NCBI RefSeq assembly: GCF_002775205.1
Contig: NC_036453.1
Location: forward strand, 29,489,213-29,553,212
Direction of reading: 5' to 3'
Length of the DNA stretch: 64,000 nt
Source: Xiphophorus maculatus
Taxonomy: Eukaryota; Chordata; Actinopteri; Cyprinodontiformes; Poeciliidae
A program made the position numbers and the translations under genes. The notes beneath the pieces are model-generated. The model saw only the letters and a program-made list of their open reading frames with translations, had not been told where the DNA came from and searched no databases. This document shows, in pieces, positions 37,743 through 48,000 of the stretch. Each line of letters opens with the position of its first letter. Within the stretch, counting starts at the first letter, position 1.

Positions 37743-37770
37743 TGTAAATATGCATATGTAGGTGTACATA
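37743..37770 (+). promoter_or_regulatory. Two Pumilio response elements (TGTANATA)
   Basis: TGTAAATA (37743-37750) and TGTACATA (37763-37770) both match the Pumilio consensus and lie 12 bases apart in the putative trim3 3' UTR. Function is inferred from the motif only. Confidence 0.45.
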
Positions 37771-38640
37771 TGGCTTTATTGTCCATGTTATATTACTACA
37801 GTATACAGTATATCCTACTTATTCCAGCATTTAAATGGAACTGAGATCATGCCAAGCAGTAGCTACCCGAATGACTGAAATAGAACAAAGTTGTAAACAT
37901 TTGCTGTATTTCGTTTTTCCATATTATTTATTTTGGATTTTCTTTTCTTTATGATTTGTTGTACAAATTATTTTTCTAACTGTTCCGCCAAACATTATGT
38001 TATGTGTTATAAGTGGTAGCATCTGAAATCTGATTTCTCCTCCAACTTCCTCAAAGAGCTTACATTGTTTAACATTGATGTTACCCTCTGCCAAATTCGT
38101 TGTAATTTGCTTTTGAACATTGCACAAAGTACAAATATTATAAGAGTTATATCATTGTACAAGAATAATATATGCCTGTATGTACAGTTCATTTATCATG
38201 ATCCAAAGTGTATTGTACATTACAGTCATTTTATTATTGTTACTGATAACCAGCACTTTATCATGGACAGTTTAGAGTATTTGTTTTTATGTGTGGCTCC
38301 AAAAGGAACCTATTTTTAATGTGTGTTTATAAAAACTGTTTAACTGTCTATATTCTATGTTTTTCATTTGTTGGAAAACTGTGTACTGACAAATTATTTT
38401 TCTCCATAAATCACACACTGCTATTGTTTTTCATTTTCCATGTCTTTAATTGTCACTAATTAGTTTGTGTGAAATAACTAAAGCACATTTAAATAAAACG
38501 CTACATCTACCAAATATATGTACAGCTGTATGCTAGAGGAGATCAGACAGAAGGTAATTACAAGATGTATCTAATCCTGGAAAATTGTTGCAAAAATAAA
38601 CCAGAACAGTGAAAAATGCTGTGTAAACTGTGTGTTTTAT

Positions 38641-38822
38641 GGGGCGTACTGTGGTGGCATAGGGAATAGAGCGACCCACATTTGGAGGCCTTGAGTCCTC
38701 GACGCGGCTGTCGCAGGTTCGATTCCGGGACCTGGCGATATTTGACCCCTTTCCTGTCAGCCTACTTTCATATAAAGGACACTAGAGCCCACAAAAGACC
38801 CCCTGGAGGGGAGAAAAAAAAA
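38641..38822 (+). mobile_element. tRNA-derived SINE
   Basis: The head resembles a tRNA, with a perfect B box (ggttcgattcc, 38716-38726) and a degenerate A box around 38654-38675. The body 'cctgtcagcctactttcata', 'aaggacactagagcccacaa' and 'aagaccccctggagggg' is a recurring fish SINE, and it ends in an A-rich tail. About 180 bases, near full length, just past the last trim3 poly(A) signal. Confidence 0.75.
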
Positions 38823-40320
38823 GTGTGTTGTATTTCAACAGATTTCTGTTATTTCACGAATATGCGTTGAACGATTCCTTTAGTTAATAAATCACAATTA
38901 TGACGACTGCTTCGGGCAGATTAAGCATAGTCTAGAAGACAATTTAGTTTGATCACACTAGTTGAAAATACGCTGCAAATGATCAACTGCTGTATTTTCA
39001 AATTGGCAATCTACTTCATTTAAAAGCTGGTTTACATCAGAACCAATGTATGTCTTCTAAATACTTCATATAGCAATAAGGGGTTTATAAACCTGAAGAT
39101 CAATGACTTTAAATGACAAGGGCTCTATGGCAGACACATCATACCTAATTCTTAAACAAATATTTTAGTGACAAAACAGTGTACTGTATGAAATTGAAAA
39201 TTGTTTACAGTAATGTTTCTTTGTTAAATTTAGTCATTTGTACTGCATTAAGCCCACATCTCAATAGAGAAACAGCAAAGTCGCTTCTGAGTCACTACCT
39301 GGGCAGGAGGAGATGAAGCAGTTTTCTCACCTCCTCCTTACATGTTCTGCATTAGTGACTCAGCAGCAACAGATTGGTCTGTTGTGGTTAAGAAAAAAAT
39401 GTGGACACTAGACAAGAAAAGCACAGAAAGAACAACCATGGTGAAAATATAACTTCTCTTATTATGGGTGTCACACGGATGCAAATAAATTTCACAATAG
39501 CACACATAGTAAGTGAAAATGTTTAAGAATAGTATTTTAAAGGTGGTTAAAGTCTCAACTTCAGCTTAAAAGAAAGAAAATGTGAAGCTATAGCTAGTTA
39601 GAACATAATGCTACACACAGTAACAAGTGAGTACAGGGATATTGCCAAGTCCATTTAAAAAGATTTAATCATTTTTTGAATATAATGAGCTGATATACCA
39701 AACTGCAAATATAGTGATGGCATATGAGGAGGAAGTGGACTATTTCTTTAATAAGAAACTAAGATCAATAAATTAGAGATTTTTTTTGTTTGTTTTATTG
39801 AGATGAAATAGAATGAATATTCATACAGAGTGCAAGAGCCTGAGCAAGATTCTCCAGTCAAACTTTGTGACACAACTGAAAATAATCCTAAGATGGATAA
39901 GTAAATTAAGTCAAAGTAACAGCATGAATAAACCCATAGAGCTGCAGTCTAGGATAAAACACAGCGAGAGAGAAAAGGAGATGCAACAAAAAGCTCCAAT
40001 AACCAAAGAGCAGTGTCTTCAGGTTCAACTTGTCTACTAAAAAATAAAAATAAAATAAAAAACTTGAAATTTTGCCATTTTAATGGACAACCAGAACCAA
40101 AAGTCCAAGAAAAAAAGTAAAACAAAATAACAGAATATATAACAGCACAAGGTTTAACTTTTAAGAAACCAAAACTAAAAAAAAAAAATCATAATAAAAT
40201 CATAATACATGGACTTTAAATACATGTATCAGTCATATGTAACAGCAGTAATCAATTTAACATAAAACATAAAAGCAAGAAGACAACGCCAGCATTCAGC
40301 ACTCTATTTCAGTCAAATCC
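38823..40320. other. Intergenic stretch between two convergent genes
   Basis: No gene recognised. AT-rich with several A-runs between 40040 and 40200. The 3' end of the minus-strand TRIM transcript may reach into it: minus-strand AATAAA signals lie at about 39795-39800 and 40331-40336. Confidence 0.45.
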
Positions 40321-41071
40321 AAGTTCTTGCTTTATTTTTTATAAATGGAATGTATAAAGCTAAATATTTATCCTCTAAGCGGCTAAATATATGGAAATAC
40401 AGCTTAATAAGGAGGTGCTATGTTCAAAGAAATGTATCACTGACGTGTAGTCATTCGCTCAGCTGTAGAAAACGTTTCATATGTGTTAAGATATCTCCTC
40501 ACAGTTACCTCTGTTCAGTACTGTATAGTTGTGCTGCAAAAGACTTGGAAGTAAAAAGTAGGTCTGGCAACATTTCGAAACTGCGTGTATATAACATAAA
40601 CTAACGAAATATACAGGTAGTTTAAAATGTTTTTGATAAAACCATTTCCATAAAACCTGTCTAACCCGTTTGATCTAGAAACATGAATTTCAAGTTATTT
40701 CCCCAGACAAGCTGGCCAAACTGAGAACAGAAACCAAAAGCAAATGTAACAAAGTTTGGCAGAGCAGGTGTTAATAGAGCACACGTTAGTATGCTTTAAT
40801 CACCAGGAACACCTGAGGCATCTGCAATCACACAAACAGTGATATATGTAAACAGCAAAGCACCTCTCCAAATCCACCACCGTAGTAACCAGGGGTGTGA
40901 GCCTACAGTTTGTGTCTAATTTTGGGGGGTGGGGGGGGAATCCAAGTTGAGAATGTTCACCCGGGAAGCAACATCACATCATCACTACTGTATGTCTAAA
41001 GAAGATGTCTTTCCAACAGGCTAACCTCAAAGCACGAGTTGGACTCTTAACACCTACTCATCACACCTCTG
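40321..41071 (-). other. Putative 3' UTR of the PRY-SPRY TRIM gene
   Basis: Runs from the stop codon to a minus-strand AATAAA at about 40331-40336. A G-rich run on the plus strand at 40923-40938 would be C-rich in the transcript. Confidence 0.45.
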
Positions 41072-44000
41072 TTAATAGTAATGGCATATCTGCAGCCTGC
41101 TGCCTACGTCATTCTTCCCTGGGCTGAAAAAAGGATAGACAGGCTCCTCGAAGCAGGTGTCGAACATGTAGAGTCTCTTCATTGTAACAGCATCATAGAA
41201 ACTAAGGCGGCCATTGTCATAGTCCAGGTACACACCGACACGAGGAGAGTTCCAGTAGTCAGCGAGGGGAATGCGACCATCTTCCACATTGGCGTAGAGT
41301 CGGTCCTGCAGACAGAGGCTCCAGTATCCTGCGGATGGAGTGAGACTGACAAAGCCCTTTCTGTTGCTGCACTCAGTCGTCACCCCCAGGTACCACACAC
41401 CTTTGTCCCTCACGTCTACTTCCCAGTAGTGCTGGCCGCTGGCGTACTGGGCTGTGGCGAGGACTCCACAGAACCGGTTGAAGCGGCCCGGAAGATCCGG
41501 CTCCTGGCTGCGAACCCGTCCCTCCTCCACTTTGGTGTCAAAGTCTGAGATAAGGAGGTTCGCGTGAGCGGTGTCGGGGTCTAAGGTCAGGTTCTGAGGC
41601 ACTATGCAGGAAGAAATATGGACAGTTTAGTTCACCTTACTTTAATCATAATGAATTATTATTGTGGCAGCATTTCTGTTGCCTAAACCTACTGGTGTGC
41701 AGAACGTGCATCATCTTCTTCCACATGATGAGTTGGAAAGGCCCTGAGAAGTCTGTAAATTCAGTTGTACAACTGACCGGCTCAAGGGATGTGAAAGACT
41801 TGCGATGCATTGCTCTGGAGAGGATACAAATACGTTAACCTTTTATACTCTTTTTTAAATTTAATGATGGTCTTCAATTGTGGGTTACTTACTTATTAAA
41901 TGTTCCAGAAAGGCTCTGTTGGAGTAAAATAAGATGTTACCTTAATTGTTATGCTGAATGTTGTTACTAATTTACTGCACATTAAACAAAGTAACAGTAT
42001 ACATTGAAGTTTTTGATCCAACTGGTGCAACTGTCTACAAGACAAATTTTATCTGATTTTTAATATCTTTTCAGCACACATTGCGATAATGCCTTCATGT
42101 TCAATGTTAGAATTATTATGTTTGTTATCTTTCTTACATTAGTAGTTTTATATTACTAGTTGTTTTTTATTTAAAGGTTTAGTGTTCTCACCCCAGAGAG
42201 GAGGAATTTATTAAACTGTGTGTAAGACATAACTAACCTTTCTTTAACCTTGAGCATGTTTTTGCATGTGGTGTCTTAATCTTCTTTAGGAGATCTTCCT
42301 GAGATACTCCTTAGTTAGTTTCTGTGTTCCCCCTTCCTTGTTATCAGGATAGCCACCCCCACCCCTTCTGTTAAAATCACTCTCCCACATTCCATTCACT
42401 TCTTTCCCCTGCTAATAAAAGACAAGCTCTGCAGCAGACTGTCAGAACGCACGGTGAACTGAACAGCTGGCTTCTGCCAGGCTGGCAGACATGCCAGGGT
42501 TACTGTGTCTTCTCCTCTTGCAAGAGAGCTGAGATGAACAGCTAAGTGACGTTGTCTGTGGTTCTTTTTATGTAGATCGAGAAAATACCTATCATTCAAC
42601 TCACCTCAAAGTTAGTCTTCCCACCAATGTGATTATGAATATCTGCTATGAGTTTGTCCACATCTGCTGCTTCACTATCAACAAAGTCCAGGTTGTCGTC
42701 AATGATGGCCAGAGATGCTGCTTCCTCAGCATCCAAGCTCTCCAGAAGAGAATCTCTCTCATCCAACAAGAACTGGACCAAGGCCCCTACATCTGCTTCA
42801 ATCTTCTCCTTGAGCCGTTGCTTCTTCAGCTAGAAGACAGAAAAGTTTTAATATTCATGGCAAAATAATATTGAAGAAATCAGACACCGTACACCAGACT
42901 GTTTCTTACATTTAGATTCATGGCTATTCAACATAAATTTTTACAACTGATACATTCAAGTAATAAATCAATGCAATGTTAGACATAAACCAAATACAGC
43001 ATTCCAGAAAAAGACACTCATGCTAACTGACATATGGACCTGGAAGTGTCACAGTTTTGTGAAAGCTTTGCTGCAGAAGGACCTGGCCAGCTCACCATCA
43101 TAAAACCCACCATGAGTTCTATTGTTCCTCAGAGGGTGCTTGAGTAAAATGCGAAAACATCTGTTAAAAAAATAAAGCTAAGGCAAAACTAGAACTGCTA
43201 ACATGGCAATGACCCAAACATACCAGTAAATGAAAGGAGTGACTGAAAGTTATGACATAAACTGTGTCACATAGCTTTTGATTAAATTTGAACTGAGGGA
43301 CTCAACTAGAGTTCAAGACAAGATCTCCATCTTACAGAGATGCTGTAGTATGACTTAAAAATGATAACATGCTAATGGTGGCAACTAACTGGATTTTAGC
43401 CACAGCTGCCTTGGGGCAATCTGAAAAGGGCAATAAATGCAAAAAACCTCTCACAAAAAGAAAAAAAAACCAAAACATTCCACTGAAAGTAAAGTTTGGG
43501 GCAAAATGTCCTTGTTGAAAGGGACTGGTAGTTATTTCAAGCAACTGGGGTAAGACTACTGTTTGACAATGAGATGTCCTAATTTCTCCTTCAGACAACA
43601 TAGTTGTTCTCTGCAGAAACCAGTGGTGTCATGTGTAATATGGCTGTAATTCTGACAAAAATCTGAGATATCATTATGGGAGAATTTATGTTGAAATAAC
43701 TGAATACTAAATGGAGAGGCCAAGTTGTCTATATTTCTGTATTCTTACTTCAACCAAAAATTGTACCAAGTACAGAGCTTAATTTAGTTCAGTGTTATAA
43801 AAAATTTACAAAACATTAAGATTAAAGCAATACTTAACACACTGCAACATGTTTTTTCCCCGCAACCAATGGAAATAAATTGAACTTTACATACCCGAAC
43901 ATCATTTTTAGTCCTTTCATCTGTTGTCTTGATTTTAGTATACTGCGACTTCTGCCAGTTGAGCTCCATAAGTCTCACTTTCAACTCCATCTGAAATAAA

Positions 44001-47000
44001 TGAGCATCATAATGTATGTAGACAGAAAAAAACAGAACATACCACCAAGTGAAAAAACTTTTCAATACAACAAGTAGGATGTATAGCAAATTCTCCAAAT
44101 TTACCATGTAGATTTGCAGTTTTAGAGATTGATCGTACCTTCATATCATTCACAACTTCTGGCACTGGAGCCACCTGATGGTGTCTGAAAAACATAGCCC
44201 ATGTTCACTGCTCCAGTTATTTACAATTTGATATTGAGCTTTCTTAATAAAAACACAGATCTTGGTGTCATTGCCCCCCAACTCACAAGATGGCACACAA
44301 GGGCTAGCCTGCTGTGCATGTCATTTAAGTCAAACAAACATTGCTATTGTCGCTTTTCTTTTAAAAATGTTCAAATGTACTTACAAAATTACACACTTTA
44401 CTGATTTGCCAAATTAAATAAAGAAAAATTATTTAACATTTGAAAAGTGTCCTTTTTGTTAAGCAAATTTACAAAAATTAGTGCAGTCGCATTGCCTTTC
44501 TCCTCTTTGTGAAAGCTTAAAGTACTGTTATAGTTTACTCTAATCTGTAAAACTTTGTTTTGGCCTTATGTCACAAACGAGGAATGTGGTATGACAATAA
44601 AAAAGTCCTTAAATAATTGAATCAACTGACATTTTTCATTTTCAACTACAGAAGAAAGGACAGAGAAGGCGAGATAACAAAAACTAAAGTAAGTTACCAA
44701 ATCTTTATATACATTTGTGGGCTTCTATAAGCAAAACACTTGAACCAGGGGCGAAGGTTATCACATAGCAATGTGACAAAATGGTCCAGTCAAAGTCTAC
44801 ATCTAAATGCAATTAAAAAGCCTTGTCAATACTAGGAAAAATTATGTATAGATATTCTACATCCAAGCTAACTGGCAAACTATTTTGCTAGATGTGCAAG
44901 AGCAGTAAAACAAGACCCCCAAAATGTTTAGCTTTATAAAGTATTGACTCAAGGAGGGTGTCTATTTATCAGAATTCTAAATTTGAAAAACATTTGTCAT
45001 TTTATTTTGTTAAAGCCCTGGAATTCGAGATCTTGATTGTGACTCGATCACAGTACCTCAGAATAAGGAATAAAGAGAAAAGGTTGTGTTTACCTCGTTT
45101 TAATCTATATTTTAAGGCAGTTATTGTACAATACAACCAATCAACATGTTCAGTTACAAACAGAGAGTCACCCACCTGTCTGCAGCGCCCGGCCTCTGCT
45201 TTGTTCACTTTAAGGTTCAGACCGATACAAGCACAGAAAGCAAGGCGCAACTGGTTTTTATCTACTTCTAAACTATTCCGAACGAGGAGTTTGTGTGTAT
45301 GTGCCCTTCTTATCTAGGTGTGGCTCCAAGGCCTTAGTAGTGTGTAAGCTGCAACACTGTTCATGCAGAGCTAAGCAGTACAATGAAGCATGCAAGGCCA
45401 TTTAATCTACGTAGGTAGCAATCTAAGTTATGCAGAAGACAATACATGATCAAATCGCCAAAAAGCTTCTAGATCACATGTGTCAAACTCAAGGCCCGCG
45501 GGCCACATGTGGCCCGCTACGTCATTTTATGTGGCCCTCTCCCCCCCCACCACCGTTTTACAGCCCTATTGATTGACTTAAAATAGGTTTTGAGCACGAA
45601 TTGACTATAAACTACATCTCCCATAATGCCTTCAGATTCTTACCAGCCAAAATTATGGCTTCTCGCCACTAGAGTGCAGCAGAGTCACCTCAAGCTGATT
45701 ATTAATTTTCCCAGCGAATAAAACTGAAACATCGACAAGCTAACAAGCTAAAGAGCGAAGTTCCGTGAAGTTTCAGTCTCCTGCCCCCTGATTTGATGCC
45801 GCAGCTTCGACTCCATGCAGCTCGTGTTTTGTCCATGTTTGGAAGCACCTATCTGAGCGAACAGATGTTTTCAATAATGAATTTAAACAAGACCAAGCAC
45901 AGATCGCGCATTACTGACGAAAACCTACCCGCCATTTTGTGGATCGCCACAGAATAGAACTAAAACCAGACATCGACGAACTGACCAGGGGAAAACATTG
46001 GTAAGCACAAACAAACTAAATTTAAATAGAATGAATGTAAAACCAAAACTCAATATACTGGAATATGCATATAGTTTATTGATTTTGCTTGTTTTGTGTT
46101 TATTTACACAACACAACACAATGAGGATGTGTGAGTTGGTGACAGGGTGAAGAGGATCAGCTTTGTGTTCAAGGACAGGCAACATCACCTCATTGTTTTG
46201 TTCTTATGTGACATACATGTTCGTTGTGTAATAAATAACGAAAAAGTTTTGTGAATGAAGTTGAGAGTTAATATCAAAACTTGTTTTTATTCTTTGTCTG
46301 CTTATCTTTAAAGCAGACAAAGATTAATTTTCCCAGGGAATAAAACTGAAACATCAACAAGCTAACAAGCTAAAGAGCGAAGTTTAGCTGAGCAGTTTAA
46401 AAATACTGAGCATATTTTTAAACTGAGCAGTAATTTTGCATCCATGCAAATGTAATATTTAAAACTTGAATACATAAAATCAGTCATTTAACAATATGAG
46501 GTGTTTAATTTATTTTTAACATTGTATTTTAATACATTTATGCTAGGGTTGCCCAAGTCTAGTTTTCCAGACCTATCACTCTGCAACTTTAGATGTGTTC
46601 TTTCTCTAACACACCTGGATCATAAACTCATTCATAGGCCTCTACAGAACTGAGTTGCTGCTAATGAGGGAAGTCAACTTTTTGTCTGGGGTACGTTTTA
46701 GCAGGGACGCATCTAAAAGTTGCAGTCTGGAGGACTGCACTTGGGCATTCCTGATTTATACCGTCAATGTGGCCCTTTGAGGGTGGCCAATATGCTGAAG
46801 TGGCCCTTGGTGAAATTGAGTTTGACACCCCTGTTCTAGATACTAGAAGCCTAACGCAATTTTAAGTCATACTATAACAGCAATTAAATTATGAAATGAC
46901 AATAACTAGTATACACATGTGTTGGTTTATTACAAAGTATTAGTGGAAAACACTTAAGTCTGTAAAAAAAAAGTTGATTGTGGTATAGTATGAGAGCGTC

Positions 47001-47850
47001 ACATTATTAGCCCATTTCAGCACATAGTATGTTGAAGAAACAAACAGTTGAAGTGTTTCAATTTTTCTAAAGGAAGGCCGCAACCAACCTGTGAGCTCTT
47101 GATTCCCTGCAGACAACACAAATGGGCCTCTTATCAGTTTGGCAGTAGAGTTTCAGCTCTTCACCATGTTGTTGACACTTTCCATCCGGTTTCATAGACT
47201 TGGAAGGAGCAGAAGGAGAACCCAGATGCTCCAGGTCGTCCAGTTTTGAAACTAGATTCTGCACCAAGTAGTTTTTAGTGAAGCTCCTCTTGTTGAATAC
47301 CTGAGAAAAAGGAAATCAACAGATACATTGTTAGGTAACGAAACTTCCGTTAACTAAAGCGATCTGCCATAGCAACTGTATCCAAAGACAGTGCCGAGTA
47401 GAGCTAATCGGTGCGAGTACACATTTCTAAAGTAAACCTGCTGCTTGGTTAAACCTTTTACGTTATTTTCATTAACAAAACCAAATAATAGTTAAAGTCC
47501 TCTTAAAGCTTCAGGTTTTCCTGAAAAATAACTTCCTAATGTTGAAACTGTTCGTTCTTAATTTTCTGCGTAAAAAAACAATGTCTTCAATGTCTGTAAA
47601 AAACAAACAAACAAACAAACAAAAAAAAGACGAGGGGAAAAAAAGCAGTTAGCGTGCATCAACTTACAGTCCGGCATTGAGGACACTGATACCCGTAATC
47701 TCCGCCATTTTCATCCCAGTGCATGCAGATACAAAAGCGACAAAAATTATGTCCGCACTTCAGTATGACTGGGTCTTTGAAAAAGTCCAAACAAATTGCG
47801 CATGTGAGCTCTTTCTTCAGGTCGTCTCCAGTTGCTCCAGCGGTCGCCAT
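41072..47850 (-). CDS. TRIM E3 ubiquitin ligase, RING/B-box/coiled coil/PRY-SPRY
   Basis: A complete class IV TRIM protein of 478 codons. Exons in transcript order: 47668-47850, 47089-47300, 44139-44184, 43895-43990, 42605-42829, 41893-41915, 41693-41814, 41072-41601; all phases agree, and the 96- and 23-base exons are typical of this TRIM class. RING: C17, C20, C32, H34, C37, C40, C56, C59. B-box2: C103, H106, C114, D117, C122, C125, H131, H134. A coiled coil spans about 135-240. PRY-SPRY starts near 303, with [25 protein letters not shown] and WYLGVT. The ATG at 47850 has a strong context (A at -3, G at +4); an in-frame ATG at 47952 would add 34 residues without TRIM character. SPRY normally selects the ubiquitination target. 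The exact orthologue is uncertain: it resembles TRIM39/TRIM21-type proteins, and fish trim105 is a possibility. Two nested hAT elements sit in its second intron. Confidence 0.92.
42180..42600. repeat. Possible solo LTR in a TRIM intron
   Basis: This part of the intron between the 225-base and 23-base exons differs in composition from its surroundings. It has a promoter-like pyrimidine stretch, 'gctaataaaagacaagctct' (poly(A) signal) and a GC-richer end, the order U3-R-U5 would have. No target duplication or second LTR could be read, so this is tentative. Confidence 0.25.
43010..43340 (+). mobile_element. Tc1-like transposon remnant
   Basis: 'gaaggacctggccagctcac', 'ccaccatgagttctattgtt' and 'caatgacccaaacataccag' resemble the middle of a Tc1-type transposase region, antisense to the TRIM gene whose intron it occupies. 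Confidence 0.5.
44735..44970 (+). mobile_element. Tc1/mariner-like right-end fragment
   Basis: 'atggtccagtcaaagtctac', 'tagatgtgcaagagcagtaa', 'aagacccccaaaatgtttag' and 'taaagtattgactcaaggag' follow the order of the 3' end of a fish Tc1 transposase region. Confidence 0.6.
45702..46384 (+). repeat. 61-base direct repeat inside the hAT element
   Basis: Copies at 45702-45762 and 46323-46384, both containing 'taaaactgaaacatc(g/a)acaag' and 'ctaacaagctaaagagcgaa', differ at about two positions. The second copy starts where a 13-bp hairpin ends (46291-46323). Confidence 0.8.
46291..46323. repeat. Perfect hairpin, 13-bp stem
   Basis: TCTTTGTCTGCTT and AAGCAGACAAAGA flank a 7-base loop, at the junction with the second copy of the hAT internal direct repeat. 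Confidence 0.75.
46544..46753. mobile_element. Nested small non-autonomous hAT-type element (MITE)
   Basis: Inverted ends 'tagggttgcccaag' and, reversed, 'caggaatgcccaag' enclose 210 bases with no coding content. The flanks atttatgc (46536-46543) and atttatac (46754-46761) agree at 7 of 8 positions, an aged 8-bp duplication. It interrupts the larger hAT element and so is the younger insertion. Confidence 0.8.
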
Positions 47851-48000
47851 GTTTACGAGCCAACAGCGGCAGTTTGTCAACACACCGCTGCTTCTGCAGG
47901 AAGTGAGGGAAGGGGAGGAAAGGAGGTGAGCGGGGACTTTGTGTTGCGTCATTCTCCGTTCTAACCAATCAGACTTTACGCTTTCTGGCCGCTTTAATCG
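47851..48000 (-). promoter_or_regulatory. Promoter region of the PRY-SPRY TRIM gene
   Basis: Just upstream of the start codon lies a GC-richer stretch with a CCAAT box (plus-strand ccaatcag at about 47966) and a CRE-like 'tgcgtca' at about 47945. No TATA box is obvious. The sequence drops to AT-rich DNA immediately beyond. Confidence 0.45.

Larger units (their letters stand above)
35825..38600 (+). other. trim3: trim3 3' UTR with candidate poly(A) signals
   Basis: Nearly 2.8 kb without another gene follows the stop. AATAAA signals lie at about 37223, 38492-38497 and 38595-38600; the last two would give a long 3' UTR, common for neuronal transcripts. Two Pumilio-type motifs sit at 37743-37750 and 37763-37770. 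Extent is inferred, since transcript ends are not visible in DNA. Confidence 0.5.
45475..46833 (+). mobile_element. hAT-family DNA transposon, internally deleted
   Basis: Terminal inverted repeats of the form CAnnnGTGTCAAACTCA begin at 45475 and, reversed, at 46833. They are flanked by a perfect 8-bp target duplication, ttctagat, at 45467-45474 and 46834-46841, the hallmark of hAT insertion. Inside, about 45837-45955 encodes [20 protein letters not shown] then [19 protein letters not shown], the C-terminal dimerisation region of a hAT transposase; the rest of the transposase is missing. A 61-base block is present twice inside (45702-45762 and 46323-46384), and a small second element is nested at 46544-46753. 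It sits in intron 2 of the PRY-SPRY TRIM gene, antisense. Confidence 0.88.

Noticed and set aside
38641..38760. tRNA-like sequence with a perfect B box
   Set aside because: No complete cloverleaf; it is the head of a SINE, not a tRNA gene.
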